Notes: generated by a model not told the origin, from the letters alone. A stretch of DNA of 64,000 nt from Maribacter arenosus (GCF_014610845.1 NZ_JABTCG010000002.1:434001-498000), one strand, 5' to 3'. Shown: positions 18,717 to 27,525, numbered from the stretch's first letter. Made by a program: numbers and translations.

Positions 18717-18824
18717 TACAATGTAAAGATATGTCTCGAGGTCGATAAGCCCTAAATTATGTTGTGAACACGACCATAAATGTGGTGAAAAAATTAACGG
18801 TACGATTTCCTCGATGAATGGCAC
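18600..18824. repeat. Direct repeat copy 1 (225 bp)
   Basis: Aligns nearly gap-free with 18906-19131, from AAGTAGGT to GGCAC; only one 1-nt length difference, near the left end. Blocks such as ATTTGGGGTCAACACTATCA are identical. Covers unit B plus its upstream control region. Confidence 0.9.
18761..18774. promoter_or_regulatory. Conserved palindrome upstream of sRNA unit B
   Basis: GTTGTG-AA-CACGAC lies about 30 bp upstream of the minus-strand -7 box of unit B. It is conserved in position with a perfect version in unit A and could be an operator. Confidence 0.35.
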
Positions 18825-18865
18825 TTTTATTACGAGATGACAAACGCTAAAAAATACATTCAAAC

Positions 18866-19023
18866 TAAAAAACGCCCTTTTTTCAAAGAGCGTTTTTTTT
18901 TAGTTAAGTAGGTTTTGTAAAATTTGGTATTAGCTTTTTATAGGTTTGTGTTAGTTTGGGGAAACTCACACTTTTTTTCGGTTAAGTTCAGGCGATGATT
19001 TGGGGTCAACACTATCACTTAAT
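18866..19023 (-). ncRNA. Predicted small RNA, unit A (hflX-proximal)
   Basis: About 158-nt transcript inferred on the minus strand. TATCTTTA (complement of 19031-19038) serves as the -7 box; TTTA 21 nt further upstream could be a weak -33 element. The RNA would contain a 9-pair hairpin with one mismatch (18948-18957 with 18962-18971, GGGG/CCCC loop) and end at a strong terminator (18867-18901). No ORF. It lies downstream of hflX on the same strand but has its own promoter-like box. Could alternatively be a processed hflX 3' UTR. Confidence 0.42.
18867..18901 (-). terminator. Rho-independent terminator of unit A
   Basis: AAAAAACGC-C-CTTT pairs with AAAG-A-GCGTTTTTT with one internal mismatch and a TTTC loop; runs of six As and nine Ts flank it. 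Confidence 0.75.
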
Positions 19024-19131
19024 TACAATGTAAAGATAGCTTTCAAGGCCCAATGGCCCTAAATTATGTTGTGAACACAACCATAAATGTGGTGAAAAAA
19101 TTAACGGTACGATTTCATCGATGAACGGCAC
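18906..19131. repeat. Direct repeat copy 2 (226 bp)
   Basis: Second copy of the 18600-18824 element, offset by 307 bp. Starts with AAGTAGGT right after a terminator, as does copy 1, and ends 24 bp before the hflX stop. Confidence 0.9.
19068..19081. promoter_or_regulatory. Conserved palindrome upstream of sRNA unit A
   Basis: GTTGTG-AA-CACAAC, perfect arms, about 30 bp upstream of the minus-strand -7 box of unit A; possible operator. Confidence 0.35.
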
Positions 19132-19154
19132 TGTTCATCAACATTTTAGGCCAA

Positions 19155-20366
19155 CTAATATTGGTCCAAATGTTCTGGATAGAGAAAGTTATTGTACGGA
19201 AAACGCGTGATATGGATATCCCTGACCACATTATAGACCCTTTTACGGAATTCATCGAGGTTTTCTTTGTTTAAGGCTGAAATAAACAAAGCGTTCTCGC
19301 CTATGCGTTGCATCCAAGTACGTTTCCAATCCTCGATGGTAAAATGTTTGTTGGTTCTTTCCGTAATCAGATCATCTTCATCTATGGTTTGGTGATGGTA
19401 TTGGTCTATTTTGTTGAATACCATAATGGTCTTTTTGTCGGCACTGTCGATTTCTGCCAAAATTTTATTCACAGATTCGATGTGTTCCTCAAAATTGGGG
19501 TGTGAAATGTCGACAACATGCAGTAAAAGATCAGCTTCCCGAACTTCATCCAATGTGCTTTTGAAACTTTCGACCAACTGCGTTGGTAGTTTTCGTATAA
19601 ATCCAACGGTATCACTTAGTAAAAAGGGAAGATTGCCAATAACAACTTTTCGTACCGTGGTATCCAAAGTGGCAAAAAGTTTGTTTTCCGCAAACACATC
19701 GCTTTTGCTAATAACGTTCATTAAGGTAGATTTACCCACATTGGTATATCCAACAAGGGCGACCCTAACCAATGAGCCCCTATTGCCCCTTTGGGTTTCC
19801 ATTTGCCTATCGATTTTAGAGAGCTTTTTCTTAAGCACGGAAATTCGATCCCGTACGATACGTCTATCCGTTTCAATTTCGGTTTCCCCAGGTCCGCGCA
19901 TTCCTATCCCCCCTTTTTGTCGTTCCAAGTGGGTCCATAAACCGGTAAGTCTTGGCAATAGATATTCATATTGTGCCAACTCTACTTGGGTTCGGGAATA
20001 GCTGGTCTGGGCACGTTGTGCAAAAATGTCCAGGATAAGACTCGTGCGATCCAATATTTTACACCGCAATTGCTTTTCTATATTGCGTTGTTGTCCCGGG
20101 GATAATTCGTCATCGAAAATAACCGAACCGATCTCATGTTCATCGACAAACGCTTCGACCTCTTTCATCTTGCCACTACCGATCATCGTCTTTGGATTGG
20201 GAACGTCAATACGTTGGACAAATCGTTTAACAACTTCCCCTCCTGCCGTATAAGTAAGAAACTCCAACTCATCAAGGTATTCCTTCACCTTATCTTGGTC
20301 TTGATCTTTATGCATAACCCCAATGAGGACAACTTTTTCGTATTCTATGGATTTCTTTTCTAACAT
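19155..20366 (-). CDS. hflX: GTPase HflX
   Basis: 403 aa ribosome-associated GTPase that splits or rescues stalled ribosomes. Visible are the N-terminal HflX domain (TMIGSGKMKEVEAFV, ILDRTSLILDIFAQRA), the glycine-rich RQKGGIGMRGPGETEIETDR segment, and the G domain with GYTNVGKSTLMN (G1), DTVGFIRKLP (G3) and NKID (G4). Length is normal. Divergent from an endonuclease/phosphatase gene; followed on the same strand by the predicted sRNA units. Confidence 0.96.
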   Translation of the reverse strand: MLEKKSIEYEKVVLIGVMHKDQDQDKVKEYLDELEFLTYTAGGEVVKRFVQRIDVPNPKTMIGSGKMKEVEAFVDEHEIGSVIFDDELSPGQQRNIEKQLRCKILDRTSLILDIFAQRAQTSYSRTQVELAQYEYLLPRLTGLWTHLERQKGGIGMRGPGETEIETDRRIVRDRISVLKKKLSKIDRQMETQRGNRGSLVRVALVGYTNVGKSTLMNVISKSDVFAENKLFATLDTTVRKVVIGNLPFLLSDTVGFIRKLPTQLVESFKSTLDEVREADLLLHVVDISHPNFEEHIESVNKILAEIDSADKKTIMVFNKIDQYHHQTIDEDDLITERTNKHFTIEDWKRTWMQRIGENALFISALNKENLDEFRKRVYNVVRDIHITRFPYNNFLYPEHLDQY

Positions 20367-20443
20367 AGTTATATTTAATGTGCAAATTTACACAATACTG
20401 ACCTAGCTATTTTTGTAAATTTGATTCCTCTTAATTCAAAGGC

Positions 20444-21418
20444 ATGATATTCTTCCCCTTCAAGAAAAAAAAGAAACATAGTTTGCATACGGTGGCCTTC
20501 TACAATCTTGAGAATCTTTTCGATACCATCGATGATCCCGATACCTTGGATGACGATTTTACTCCAAAAGGATACAAGAAATGGACCCCTAAGCGCTACA
20601 GGAAAAAAGTACATAAATTGGCAAAGACGATTTCAGAAATTGGCCTGGAATCTACACAACGACCTCCAGCTTTGGTAGGGATTGCCGAAGTCGAGAATGA
20701 AATGGTCGTCCAGGATTTGATCAATGCGGATCCCCTGAGAAACATCGCTTATAGTTATGTGCATTACGATTCCCCTGATGAACGAGGCATAGATACCGGT
20801 TTATTATACCATAAGGATCATTTTGAGGTTCTTTTTTCCGAACCCATTCCCTTATTGGTTTATAATCTGGAGGGGGAAAGAGATACCACAAGGGATATAT
20901 TGTATGTTCATGGAAAACTTAATGGAGAGCAAGTACATGTCTTCGTAAACCATTGGCCTTCCCGTAGGGACGGCGATATTGCCACCGAGTATAAAAGATT
21001 GGAGGCCGCTAAGACCATTAAGTCGAAAATGGCCCAAATCGATGAACAATATCAAAATCCCAATTATATCATTATGGGAGACTTTAATGATAATCCCGAT
21101 TCTAAAAGTATTCAATGGTTGATAAAAGACACAGATCTTTATAATCCCATGGAGAAATTAGGTTCCCCTCAAAGAGGTAGTGCCAATTATAGAAGGAGTT
21201 GGAGTTTATTCGATCAGATTATCGTTTCCCATAATTTCTTTAATTATAGCAAAGGCACCCATAGTTTTGCCCATGCCAATATTTTTGATGAGCATTTATT
21301 GACCGAATGGAAGGGTAAATTCAAGGGCACTCCATATCGCACTTATGCTGGGCGTAAGTACTTAGGAGGTTATAGTGATCATTTTCCGGTTTATATCCAA
21401 TTAAAGTACAATGCTTAA
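20444..21418 (+). CDS. Endonuclease/exonuclease/phosphatase family protein
   Basis: 324 aa. Shows the fold's motifs in order: YNLENLFDTIDD (Asn/Glu metal ligand), VGIAEVEN (catalytic Glu), NHWPSRRDG, IMGDFNDNP (DxN) and GGYSDHFPV (SDH). No clear cleavable signal; the N-terminus FPFKKKKK is basic. Substrate could be nucleic acid or phosphoester. The stop overlaps the convergent hypothetical gene by 4 bp. A TATTTTTG box (20408-20415) lies just upstream. Confidence 0.88.
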   Translation: MIFFPFKKKKKHSLHTVAFYNLENLFDTIDDPDTLDDDFTPKGYKKWTPKRYRKKVHKLAKTISEIGLESTQRPPALVGIAEVENEMVVQDLINADPLRNIAYSYVHYDSPDERGIDTGLLYHKDHFEVLFSEPIPLLVYNLEGERDTTRDILYVHGKLNGEQVHVFVNHWPSRRDGDIATEYKRLEAAKTIKSKMAQIDEQYQNPNYIIMGDFNDNPDSKSIQWLIKDTDLYNPMEKLGSPQRGSANYRRSWSLFDQIIVSHNFFNYSKGTHSFAHANIFDEHLLTEWKGKFKGTPYRTYAGRKYLGGYSDHFPVYIQLKYNA

Positions 21419-21825
21419 GCATTGCTTTTAAACTCCGGTTTTATACTCTTTCCCATAAAGAGGGTGCTTAACTTGTTACAATGATCTTCAAGAAACTCTT
21501 CGACTTCTTCAATAAATTCCAAGGGTTTTTCCTTCCTGTTGATGGTTAAATGAACGACCAACGCATCAACTGCGGGGGGATAACCCGTGGTAATGGTCCA
21601 CGCCAAGGCATTAGGACATTCCTTCAGGACAAAACGCAGTCCACCTTTAATGATACTGCGCTCTAAGGTGAACTCGCCCCAAATTCCTCCTATGAATGCG
21701 GTTTTATCATCTAACTGATCCAACAATATTAGTTCATCGGACATTTTTTCAAGATTTTCCAAGGTTAGGGTCTCTGTAATTGAATCCTCAGAAGTTTCGA
21801 CATCTACAATTCTAAAAAATTCCAT
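21415..21825 (-). CDS. Conserved-looking hypothetical protein
   Basis: 136 aa, acidic, no signal peptide or membrane segment. Alternating strands and helices (TAFIGGIWGEFTLERS, ALAWTITTGYPPAVDALVVH, EEVEEFLEDHCNKL). I do not recognise a family. Convergent 4-bp overlap with the EEP nuclease gene; not obviously in an operon with the exonuclease upstream, 55 bp away on the same strand. Confidence 0.6.
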   Translation of the reverse strand: MEFFRIVDVETSEDSITETLTLENLEKMSDELILLDQLDDKTAFIGGIWGEFTLERSIIKGGLRFVLKECPNALAWTITTGYPPAVDALVVHLTINRKEKPLEFIEEVEEFLEDHCNKLSTLFMGKSIKPEFKSNA

Positions 21826-21880
21826 AGTGCTTTTTTTTTGGGTAATCCATCATTATACTGATCAGTATTTTTTATTTTAT

Positions 21881-22594
21881 TCAGATTTTTTTGATTTCAG
21901 CATCTACCAATAATTCCTCATTGCGCAATCGTAAGAAAACTTGGGCGGTTGTGACCACATCAAGTTCACAGTAGGTAATGATCCTCTCCAAATCCTTTTC
22001 CCCATAGTACACATCACGAACCATACTGCCATCGATATCTTCTTTAGGTGAGGGGATTCCTAGGATATTGGCCATCAGTTTTAAGGAGGTATAATGTTTG
22101 TAATCCCCGAACTTCCATAGTTCCATGGTATCCAAATGGGGAACCTCCCATGGTTTTTTCCCGAATAGATCCAATTTATAAGGTAGGTTTATACGATGGA
22201 TGATCATACGCCTTGCGATGTAGGGAAAATCGAATTCCTTCCCGTTATGTGCACAAAGTAGGTTTTTGGGATATTTAAAATGGGTATTCAAAAGGTTTTT
22301 GAAATCCTTGAGCAATTTTGATTCTTCCCCATGAAAAGTGGTGACCCTAAACTCCCTTTTATCCCCTTTGATATGGAAATACCCAACGGAAATACAAATG
22401 ATCTTTCCAAATTCGGCCCAAATCCCGGCACGGTCATAAAACTCTTCCGCCGTAAATTCCTCCTTGCGTTGGTACTGTGATTTGTGTTCCCATAATTCCT
22501 TTTTGACATCATCCAACTCATCGTAATCCGCTACTTCAGGAACGGTTTCGATATCTAAGAACAGGATATTTTCAAGTAGAAGTTTCTGTAACAT
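21881..22594 (-). CDS. PolB-like 3'-5' exonuclease (DEDD)
   Basis: 237 aa from ATG 22594 (TTG 22612 is the other option). RNase H-like DEDD exonuclease of the DNA_pol_B_exo2 type: FLDIETVPE (Exo I), CAHNGKEFDFPYIARR (Exo II) and YCELDVVTTAQVFLRL (Exo III). It lacks a polymerase domain. The 250-bp upstream gap contains two TetR-type palindromes. Confidence 0.87.
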   Translation of the reverse strand: MLQKLLLENILFLDIETVPEVADYDELDDVKKELWEHKSQYQRKEEFTAEEFYDRAGIWAEFGKIICISVGYFHIKGDKREFRVTTFHGEESKLLKDFKNLLNTHFKYPKNLLCAHNGKEFDFPYIARRMIIHRINLPYKLDLFGKKPWEVPHLDTMELWKFGDYKHYTSLKLMANILGIPSPKEDIDGSMVRDVYYGEKDLERIITYCELDVVTTAQVFLRLRNEELLVDAEIKKI

Positions 22595-22696
22595 ACTTAA
22601 ATATACAAACAAAATCGGACATGGTACACAGGCTTTATTTAGGTAATAAATCGATACTTATAAATGAAAATGGAGGGATTTCCATAAGGGGTCAAA

Positions 22697-22714
22697 ACCG
22701 ACCGAGCGGTCTGT
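22697..22714. promoter_or_regulatory. TetR-type palindrome, site 1
   Basis: ACCGACC-GAGC-GGTCTGT, arms matching at six of seven positions. Resembles operators of TetR-family repressors. Lies about 100 bp upstream of the exonuclease start. Confidence 0.45.
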
Positions 22715-22822
22715 GACCTATGGCTTATTTAGGCCGTCTAAGACCTTAATGACATATTTAGAGCCAAAATTGTTCGGTGAAATACACGATTTGACAATAA
22801 TTCGGGTTCTTATTTTGTAAAA

Positions 22823-22838
22823 CAGACCATACGGTCGG
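22823..22838. promoter_or_regulatory. TetR-type palindrome, site 2
   Basis: CAGACC-ATAC-GGTCGG, the same half-sites as site 1 in swapped order, 125 bp away in the same intergenic region, just after the ogt stop. Confidence 0.45.
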
Positions 22839-22844
22839 AAAATC

Positions 22845-23318
22845 TTAAAATAAGGATTGCTGCTTTGCCGGGCTTTCGTGGTTCAACAACCATTTTTTAC
22901 GATGTAGACCCCCTGCATACCCAATCAAGGATCCATCACTGCCAATAACACGATGGCACGGAATGACGATCCATAAAGGATTTTTTCCGTTTGCAGATGC
23001 AACGGCCCTAATGGCTTTTACATCGCCAAGCGTTTTGGATAATTGTAAATACGAAACCGTTTTTCCATATGGAATTTCTTGTAATGCGACCCAAACCCTT
23101 TTTTGAAATTCGGTACCAGTAGGGTTTAGGTTTAAACTAAAGGTTTGCCGTCGCCCATCAAAATATTCCCCCAACTGGTAAACGGCATCCTCCAGGACCT
23201 CGGGTATTACATCACTCACCGGGAGTTTATCATCCAAAACCGTAATGGAAGCCAATCCATCTTCATCACCTTCCAATTTGGCGATACCCAAGGGCGTATG
23301 TATGAAAGCTGTTTCCAT
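22845..23318 (-). CDS. ogt: Methylated-DNA--protein-cysteine methyltransferase
   Basis: 157 aa DNA repair suicide methyltransferase. The active-site IPCHRVIGSDGSLIGYAGGL follows the DNA-binding FQKRVWVALQEIPYGKTVSY; the acceptor Cys is in PCHRV. Short N-terminal domain, as in Ogt. Its ATG overlaps the stop of the upstream CBS-domain gene (TAATG). Confidence 0.94.
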   Translation of the reverse strand: METAFIHTPLGIAKLEGDEDGLASITVLDDKLPVSDVIPEVLEDAVYQLGEYFDGRRQTFSLNLNPTGTEFQKRVWVALQEIPYGKTVSYLQLSKTLGDVKAIRAVASANGKNPLWIVIPCHRVIGSDGSLIGYAGGLHRKKWLLNHESPAKQQSLF

Positions 23319-24439
23319 TAGTCAATGTTGGCATCCTCATCTATCAATCCAAGGCGTTTTGCCCGTACTTTCCAATTTTCCCGGGCCAGGTGTTGTAAAT
23401 CGTCCACATTATCGCTTTCGTCAACGATTTCGAGCCCAAGGAGTGTTTCTATGACATCTTCCATAGACACCAACCCGCTTACCGAGCCATATTGGTCGAC
23501 GACCAATGCGATGTGTTGTTTTTGTGAGATGAAGGTTTCAAATAAGTCTGGAATGGGTTTATTGCGGTCTACCACAAGAATGTCCCTTTTTATGCTCGAT
23601 AAAGGTAGGTCGCCATTTTCATTGATCATTTCCTCCAAGACGGTATCCTTTAACACAAATCCGACGATATTATCAACCTTTTCCTTGTAGATTGGGATTC
23701 GGGAAAACCTAAGTTTTGGGTTCTCATCAAAAAATGCCTTGATGGTTTTATTTTCTGGAGCGATTTTCATTACCGTTCTAGGGGTCATGACATCCTTGGC
23801 CAAAATTTCATCGAACTTCAACAAGTTTTTTATGACGATGGATTCAGATTCCTGAAACACGCCTTCCTCATGGGCGATGTCGGCCATAGCCGTAAAATCT
23901 TCCCTACTCAGGACACTACCGTGATGTTCTTTACCCCCGACAAGTTTGGTAAAGAGCTGTAAGAGCCATAAAAGCCCTGTCCATTTCAAGATTAAAACCA
24001 TTATTTTAAGCGATTTCGCCGTGAAATTCGATAATTTCTTCCAATAGGTAGCGCCAATGGTTTTGGGAATGATCTCGGAAGCTACCAATATTAATACGGT
24101 CATTACGGTTGAAACAACACCAACCATAAGATCTTCGGTAAATTCGATTCCTAAAATGGTCCGTTGGGTACTGCCATATAAGTTTAAATAGGCCACTTTA
24201 GCCTGAACACCGACTAAAATAGCGCCGACCGTATGGGCAATGGTATTCAAGGTAAGAATGGCAATCAAAGGTTTGTCCACATCTTTCTTAAGGGCTTCCA
24301 ATGTATTGGCATACGCCTTTCCCTCCTTTTTCTTTAGGTTGATAAAAGTCGGTGTTATACTCAACAATACCGCCTCTAATATGGAGCATAGAAAGGAGAA
24401 AAAGATGGAAATAAATGCGTAAAAAAACAGTAATCCCAT
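23318..24439 (-). CDS. CNNM/CBS-domain membrane protein (hemolysin/CorC-like)
   Basis: 373 aa. The N-terminal DUF21/CNNM membrane domain (about residues 1-170, four hydrophobic segments) is followed by a CBS pair: VMTPRTVMKIAP and IALVVDQYGSVSGLVSMEDVIETLLG are typical. The usual C-terminal CorC/HlyC domain is missing, so this is a short form. Probably divalent-cation homeostasis. Translationally coupled to ogt. Confidence 0.88.
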   Translation of the reverse strand: MGLLFFYAFISIFFSFLCSILEAVLLSITPTFINLKKKEGKAYANTLEALKKDVDKPLIAILTLNTIAHTVGAILVGVQAKVAYLNLYGSTQRTILGIEFTEDLMVGVVSTVMTVLILVASEIIPKTIGATYWKKLSNFTAKSLKIMVLILKWTGLLWLLQLFTKLVGGKEHHGSVLSREDFTAMADIAHEEGVFQESESIVIKNLLKFDEILAKDVMTPRTVMKIAPENKTIKAFFDENPKLRFSRIPIYKEKVDNIVGFVLKDTVLEEMINENGDLPLSSIKRDILVVDRNKPIPDLFETFISQKQHIALVVDQYGSVSGLVSMEDVIETLLGLEIVDESDNVDDLQHLARENWKVRAKRLGLIDEDANID

Positions 24440-24479
24440 AAGTTTGGTTTGCGCGGACTAAATTAGTAATATTTGAAGT

Positions 24480-25808
24480 TTAATCCGGTATAATCGATTG
24501 ATAAAACACTTGTTGCAATGCGCCCCTTATATTAAGGTCATACAGATTTCGATGCTCCCGTGTCGGATAAACCCGATTGGATAGAAAAATAAATACCAAT
24601 TGGTTTTCGGGGTCGGCCCATACGAAAGTCCCTGTAAAACCACTATGTCCAAAACTTTCTGGACTGGCCTCTGGGGCGGGATAGGCATTTTCCAACATCA
24701 GGGTATCATTCCCCAACAAGGGTTTGTCAAAACCTAATCCCCTTCGATTTTCATTGTCGGGATATTGTACCCGGGTAAAATCTTTCAAGGTCGCTTCTGA
24801 AATAAACCGATGCCCGTTGAACGTTCCGAAATTCTGATACATCTGCATGAGTTTGGCCAAATCGGTGGCTGAAGCGAACAGACCGGCATTACCTGATATG
24901 CCGCCCAAAAGGGCGGCGTTTTCATCATGAACCCAACCCTCGGTAAGGGAATGCCTAAACAGGGTGTCCATTTCGGTCGGTACTATTTTGTTCGGGAAAT
25001 TCTTGGTTTTAGGCCTAAACCCTAGAGTAGGTGTTCCCAAGGGTACATAAAAGTTTTGGGTAAGATAGGCATCATAGGTCATACCCGTTAACCGTTCAAT
25101 GAGCTCAGGGAATATCAAAAAGGTGAGTCCCGAATAGAGGTATTTTTTTTCCTGGTTGACCTTCGACCGCTTGATGATGCGATACATTTTATGGTTAAAG
25201 CGGTTTTTTACGAATAAATGATCATAGGCCTGATTGCTAAATCTGGAATTCGGTCGTGTTCGAACGAACCGTCTTTTTAACTTCCCATTTTTTCGGATAA
25301 CTTCGTTCAGAAATACAATATAGGGTGTAAGCCCCGCCTGGTGCGCCAATATTTCCCGTAAGCTAAGGTCTTTTTTGTCCTTACTGTTTTTCCAATCTGT
25401 CCAATAGGTACTAAAAGGTACATCCAGATTCAGTTTCCCCTGATCTACTAATTTCATGATAGCAAGCAAAGGTGCAGCAATTTTGGTCACGGAGGCCAGA
25501 TCATAATGGTCTTCATTTGATACCGGTTGTATACTATCGTAGGTATGATACCCGTAACTTTGATGGAATACCACCGTACTATTCTTGGCTACCAAAACCT
25601 GGGCGCCCGGGAAGGCCTTATTTTTTATACCGTTCGTTATAATGGAATCGGCTTTCCGATAGACGAAAGTGGAATCCATTCCCATAGCAGTAAGTGTTCC
25701 GTAAGCCAACCCTTCATGGTTAATGATCTTGAGCGAAACCTTCGTATCCTCCTGTGAATAGGCATTAGCAATAAATAAACCAATAAGTATAAACAATAGT
25801 TTTTTCAT
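24480..25808 (-). CDS. Exported beta-lactamase-family serine hydrolase
   Basis: 442 aa from ATG 25808, which gives signal peptide MKKLLFILIGLFIANAYSQ; the frame is open a further 39 codons into hemB, an unlikely start. SxxK catalytic motif in LASVTKIAAP, the Tyr of KYLYSGLTF, and a C-terminal HSGFTGT consistent with the third motif. Resembles the serine-hydrolase half found fused to GH3 N-acetylglucosaminidases in Bacteroidota, here without the GH3 part. Likely peptidoglycan-peptide or ester hydrolase. Confidence 0.86.
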   Translation of the reverse strand: MKKLLFILIGLFIANAYSQEDTKVSLKIINHEGLAYGTLTAMGMDSTFVYRKADSIITNGIKNKAFPGAQVLVAKNSTVVFHQSYGYHTYDSIQPVSNEDHYDLASVTKIAAPLLAIMKLVDQGKLNLDVPFSTYWTDWKNSKDKKDLSLREILAHQAGLTPYIVFLNEVIRKNGKLKRRFVRTRPNSRFSNQAYDHLFVKNRFNHKMYRIIKRSKVNQEKKYLYSGLTFLIFPELIERLTGMTYDAYLTQNFYVPLGTPTLGFRPKTKNFPNKIVPTEMDTLFRHSLTEGWVHDENAALLGGISGNAGLFASATDLAKLMQMYQNFGTFNGHRFISEATLKDFTRVQYPDNENRRGLGFDKPLLGNDTLMLENAYPAPEASPESFGHSGFTGTFVWADPENQLVFIFLSNRVYPTREHRNLYDLNIRGALQQVFYQSIIPD

Positions 25809-25881
25809 ATGTAAAGCATAAAATCCATATATTGGAAAATAAATGCCAACAGGCTTAGGAATATCAAGAGTCTTTAAATTA

Positions 25882-26871
25882 CTAACCAAGTAGTCGTACC
25901 ACGTCTTTTGCAAAATAACTGGCAATAATATTGGCCCCGGCCCTTTTTATGGCCAAAAGTTGTTCCATCATCACCGCATCATGATCCAACCATCCTTTTT
26001 CAGCAGCCGCTTTCAACATCGCATATTCACCGGACACTTGATAAACGGCAATTGGCACATCGACCTCGTTTCGTATCTCACGAACAATGTCCAAATAAGC
26101 GATTCCAGGTTTTATCATAACGATATCCGCACCTTCATCAATATCCATCTGGGTTTCGCGTATCGCCTCGAATCTATTGGCAAAATCCATTTGATAGGTT
26201 TTTTTATCCTTGGGTACATTTTTAATGTCCACTGGGGCCGAATCTAGGGCATCACGAAAAGGGCCATAAAATGAACTTGCGTATTTTGCACTGTAACTCA
26301 TGATTCCCGTATTCGTAAACCCTTCATCTTCCAAGGCTTCACGAATCGTTAGGATTCGACCGTCCATCATATCGCTTGGGGCCACAAAATCAGCTCCAGC
26401 TTCGGCATGGGAGACACTCATCTCGGCCAAAACTTCTACGGTTTCATCATTTAAGATCTGTCCGTTACCCACAATACCGTCATGGCCATAGGACGAATAA
26501 GGATCAAGGGCTACATCGGTCATGACCAACATTCCTGGGCAGGCGTCTTTGACCTTTTTAATCGCCAACTGCATCAATCCGTTGGGGTTCAGGGCTTCTG
26601 AGCCTTTATTGTCCTTAAGGTTTTCCGGCACTTTTACGAAGAGTAAAACAGCGCAAAGGCCCATTTTCCAAAGTTCCTTGACCTCATTTTCCAGTTGGTC
26701 CAAACTTAAACGGTAATAGTTGGGCATGGAAGCGATTTCCTCTTTTATGCCTTTGCCTTCTACGACGAATAAGGGAACCAAAAAGTCATCTGGGCCAATA
26801 CTCGTTTCCCGTACCAATCTTCTGATCGATTCTGAGGCACGTAATCTTCTGTTTCTTATGATTGGATACAT
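25882..26871 (-). CDS. hemB: Delta-aminolevulinic acid dehydratase (porphobilinogen synthase)
   Basis: 329 aa, condenses two ALA to porphobilinogen. Catalytic lysines appear in MSYSAKYASSFYGPFRDA and DIVMIKPGIAYLD. The metal-site region VMTDVALDPYSSYGHDGIV lacks the Cys-rich zinc triad (DVCLCxYxxHGHCG), so this is the Asp-type, Mg-dependent class. Part of the minus-strand heme run; a lipoprotein gene separates it from hemF. Confidence 0.96.
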   Translation of the reverse strand: MYPIIRNRRLRASESIRRLVRETSIGPDDFLVPLFVVEGKGIKEEIASMPNYYRLSLDQLENEVKELWKMGLCAVLLFVKVPENLKDNKGSEALNPNGLMQLAIKKVKDACPGMLVMTDVALDPYSSYGHDGIVGNGQILNDETVEVLAEMSVSHAEAGADFVAPSDMMDGRILTIREALEDEGFTNTGIMSYSAKYASSFYGPFRDALDSAPVDIKNVPKDKKTYQMDFANRFEAIRETQMDIDEGADIVMIKPGIAYLDIVREIRNEVDVPIAVYQVSGEYAMLKAAAEKGWLDHDAVMMEQLLAIKRAGANIIASYFAKDVVRLLG

Positions 26872-26915
26872 ACTATTGTTTAAGCTTTAAAGTTAATTAT
26901 AATTAGGCTAAACTA

Positions 26916-27515
26916 CTATTCTGATTCCGCACACGCCAAAATCTTATGCAAGGCATCATCAAGACCGTGTTTCTCCCATAATTCCATATCCTTTTTAATT
27001 TTGGTCGCATTTTGGTCTGCATCGATATATTTTTTTATCGATGTGATCAAGGGGTCATCCAGGGTATTGATCTTTAAAATTGATTTTCCTCCCGGGATAC
27101 AAAGATCATTTTCATAATCAAAGCAGAAAACCAATACCTTATCGTCCTTTTTTAAATCAAGGCCATCAAAACAATCGGAGACAAAAAACTGCTGGTTGGC
27201 ATAGGTTTTTGGACCTAAATCCTTTATTTTAAATACCCGGTCGATCTTAATGAATCCTTTTTGTGATTTGTATAAGGGACCGGCTTCATCAGTAGGTTCA
27301 AGGATATCGATAATAGTACCACTGAACACCAAAGAAAGCTCATCCCCGCATTGTCCTAAAAATGGTCCTGATTCTGGCCACCAATAGGTGTATCCTACGT
27401 CTAAAGTATCCTGGTTAAATCCTATTTCGATATCACTTTTGTTTGGTTTTGACCTCTTGCAAGAGGTAAAACCGAAACTTATAAATAAGACCATTAGAAA
27501 TAGTTGTTTTCGCAT
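26916..27515 (-). CDS. Lipoprotein of unknown function (NTR/TIMP-like appearance)
   Basis: 199 aa. Lipobox FTSC at about residue 19. The body (LVFSGTIIDI...GFIKIDRVFKI...VSDCFDGLDLKKDDKVLVFC...ENDLCIPGGK) has the strand pattern and paired cysteines of NTR/TIMP-like domains; a weak resemblance only. Placed between hemF and hemB, 10 nt after hemF, so probably co-transcribed with heme genes without an obvious biochemical link. Confidence 0.6.
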   Translation of the reverse strand: MRKQLFLMVLFISFGFTSCKRSKPNKSDIEIGFNQDTLDVGYTYWWPESGPFLGQCGDELSLVFSGTIIDILEPTDEAGPLYKSQKGFIKIDRVFKIKDLGPKTYANQQFFVSDCFDGLDLKKDDKVLVFCFDYENDLCIPGGKSILKINTLDDPLITSIKKYIDADQNATKIKKDMELWEKHGLDDALHKILACAESE

Positions 27516-27525
27516 AGCTAAAATA

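Larger units (their letters stand above)
17723..19154. other. 1.4-kb gene-poor region with tandem non-coding units
   Basis: No ORF above about 30 codons is credible here. The left third (17723-18245) holds the fucosidase promoter region and one tiny membrane ORF. From 18246 to 19131 there are three terminator-bounded units, two of them near-identical over about 225 bp, described separately as predicted minus-strand small RNAs. hflX ends immediately to the right, on the same strand as the predicted RNAs. Confidence 0.7.

Noticed and set aside
18600-18824. Hairpin at 18641-18664 as a plus-strand terminator
   Set aside because: It is followed by seven Ts on the plus strand, but no plus-strand gene leads into it and the minus-strand reading has a promoter-like box and a stronger terminator; the plus-strand option is not fully excluded.
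19411-20001. 196-codon plus-strand ORF inside hflX
   Set aside because: Antisense to the HflX G domain; Ser/Thr-rich shadow protein.
25809-25925. N-terminal extension of the serine hydrolase into hemB
   Set aside because: It overlaps conserved hemB sequence, while ATG 25808 gives a standard signal peptide.
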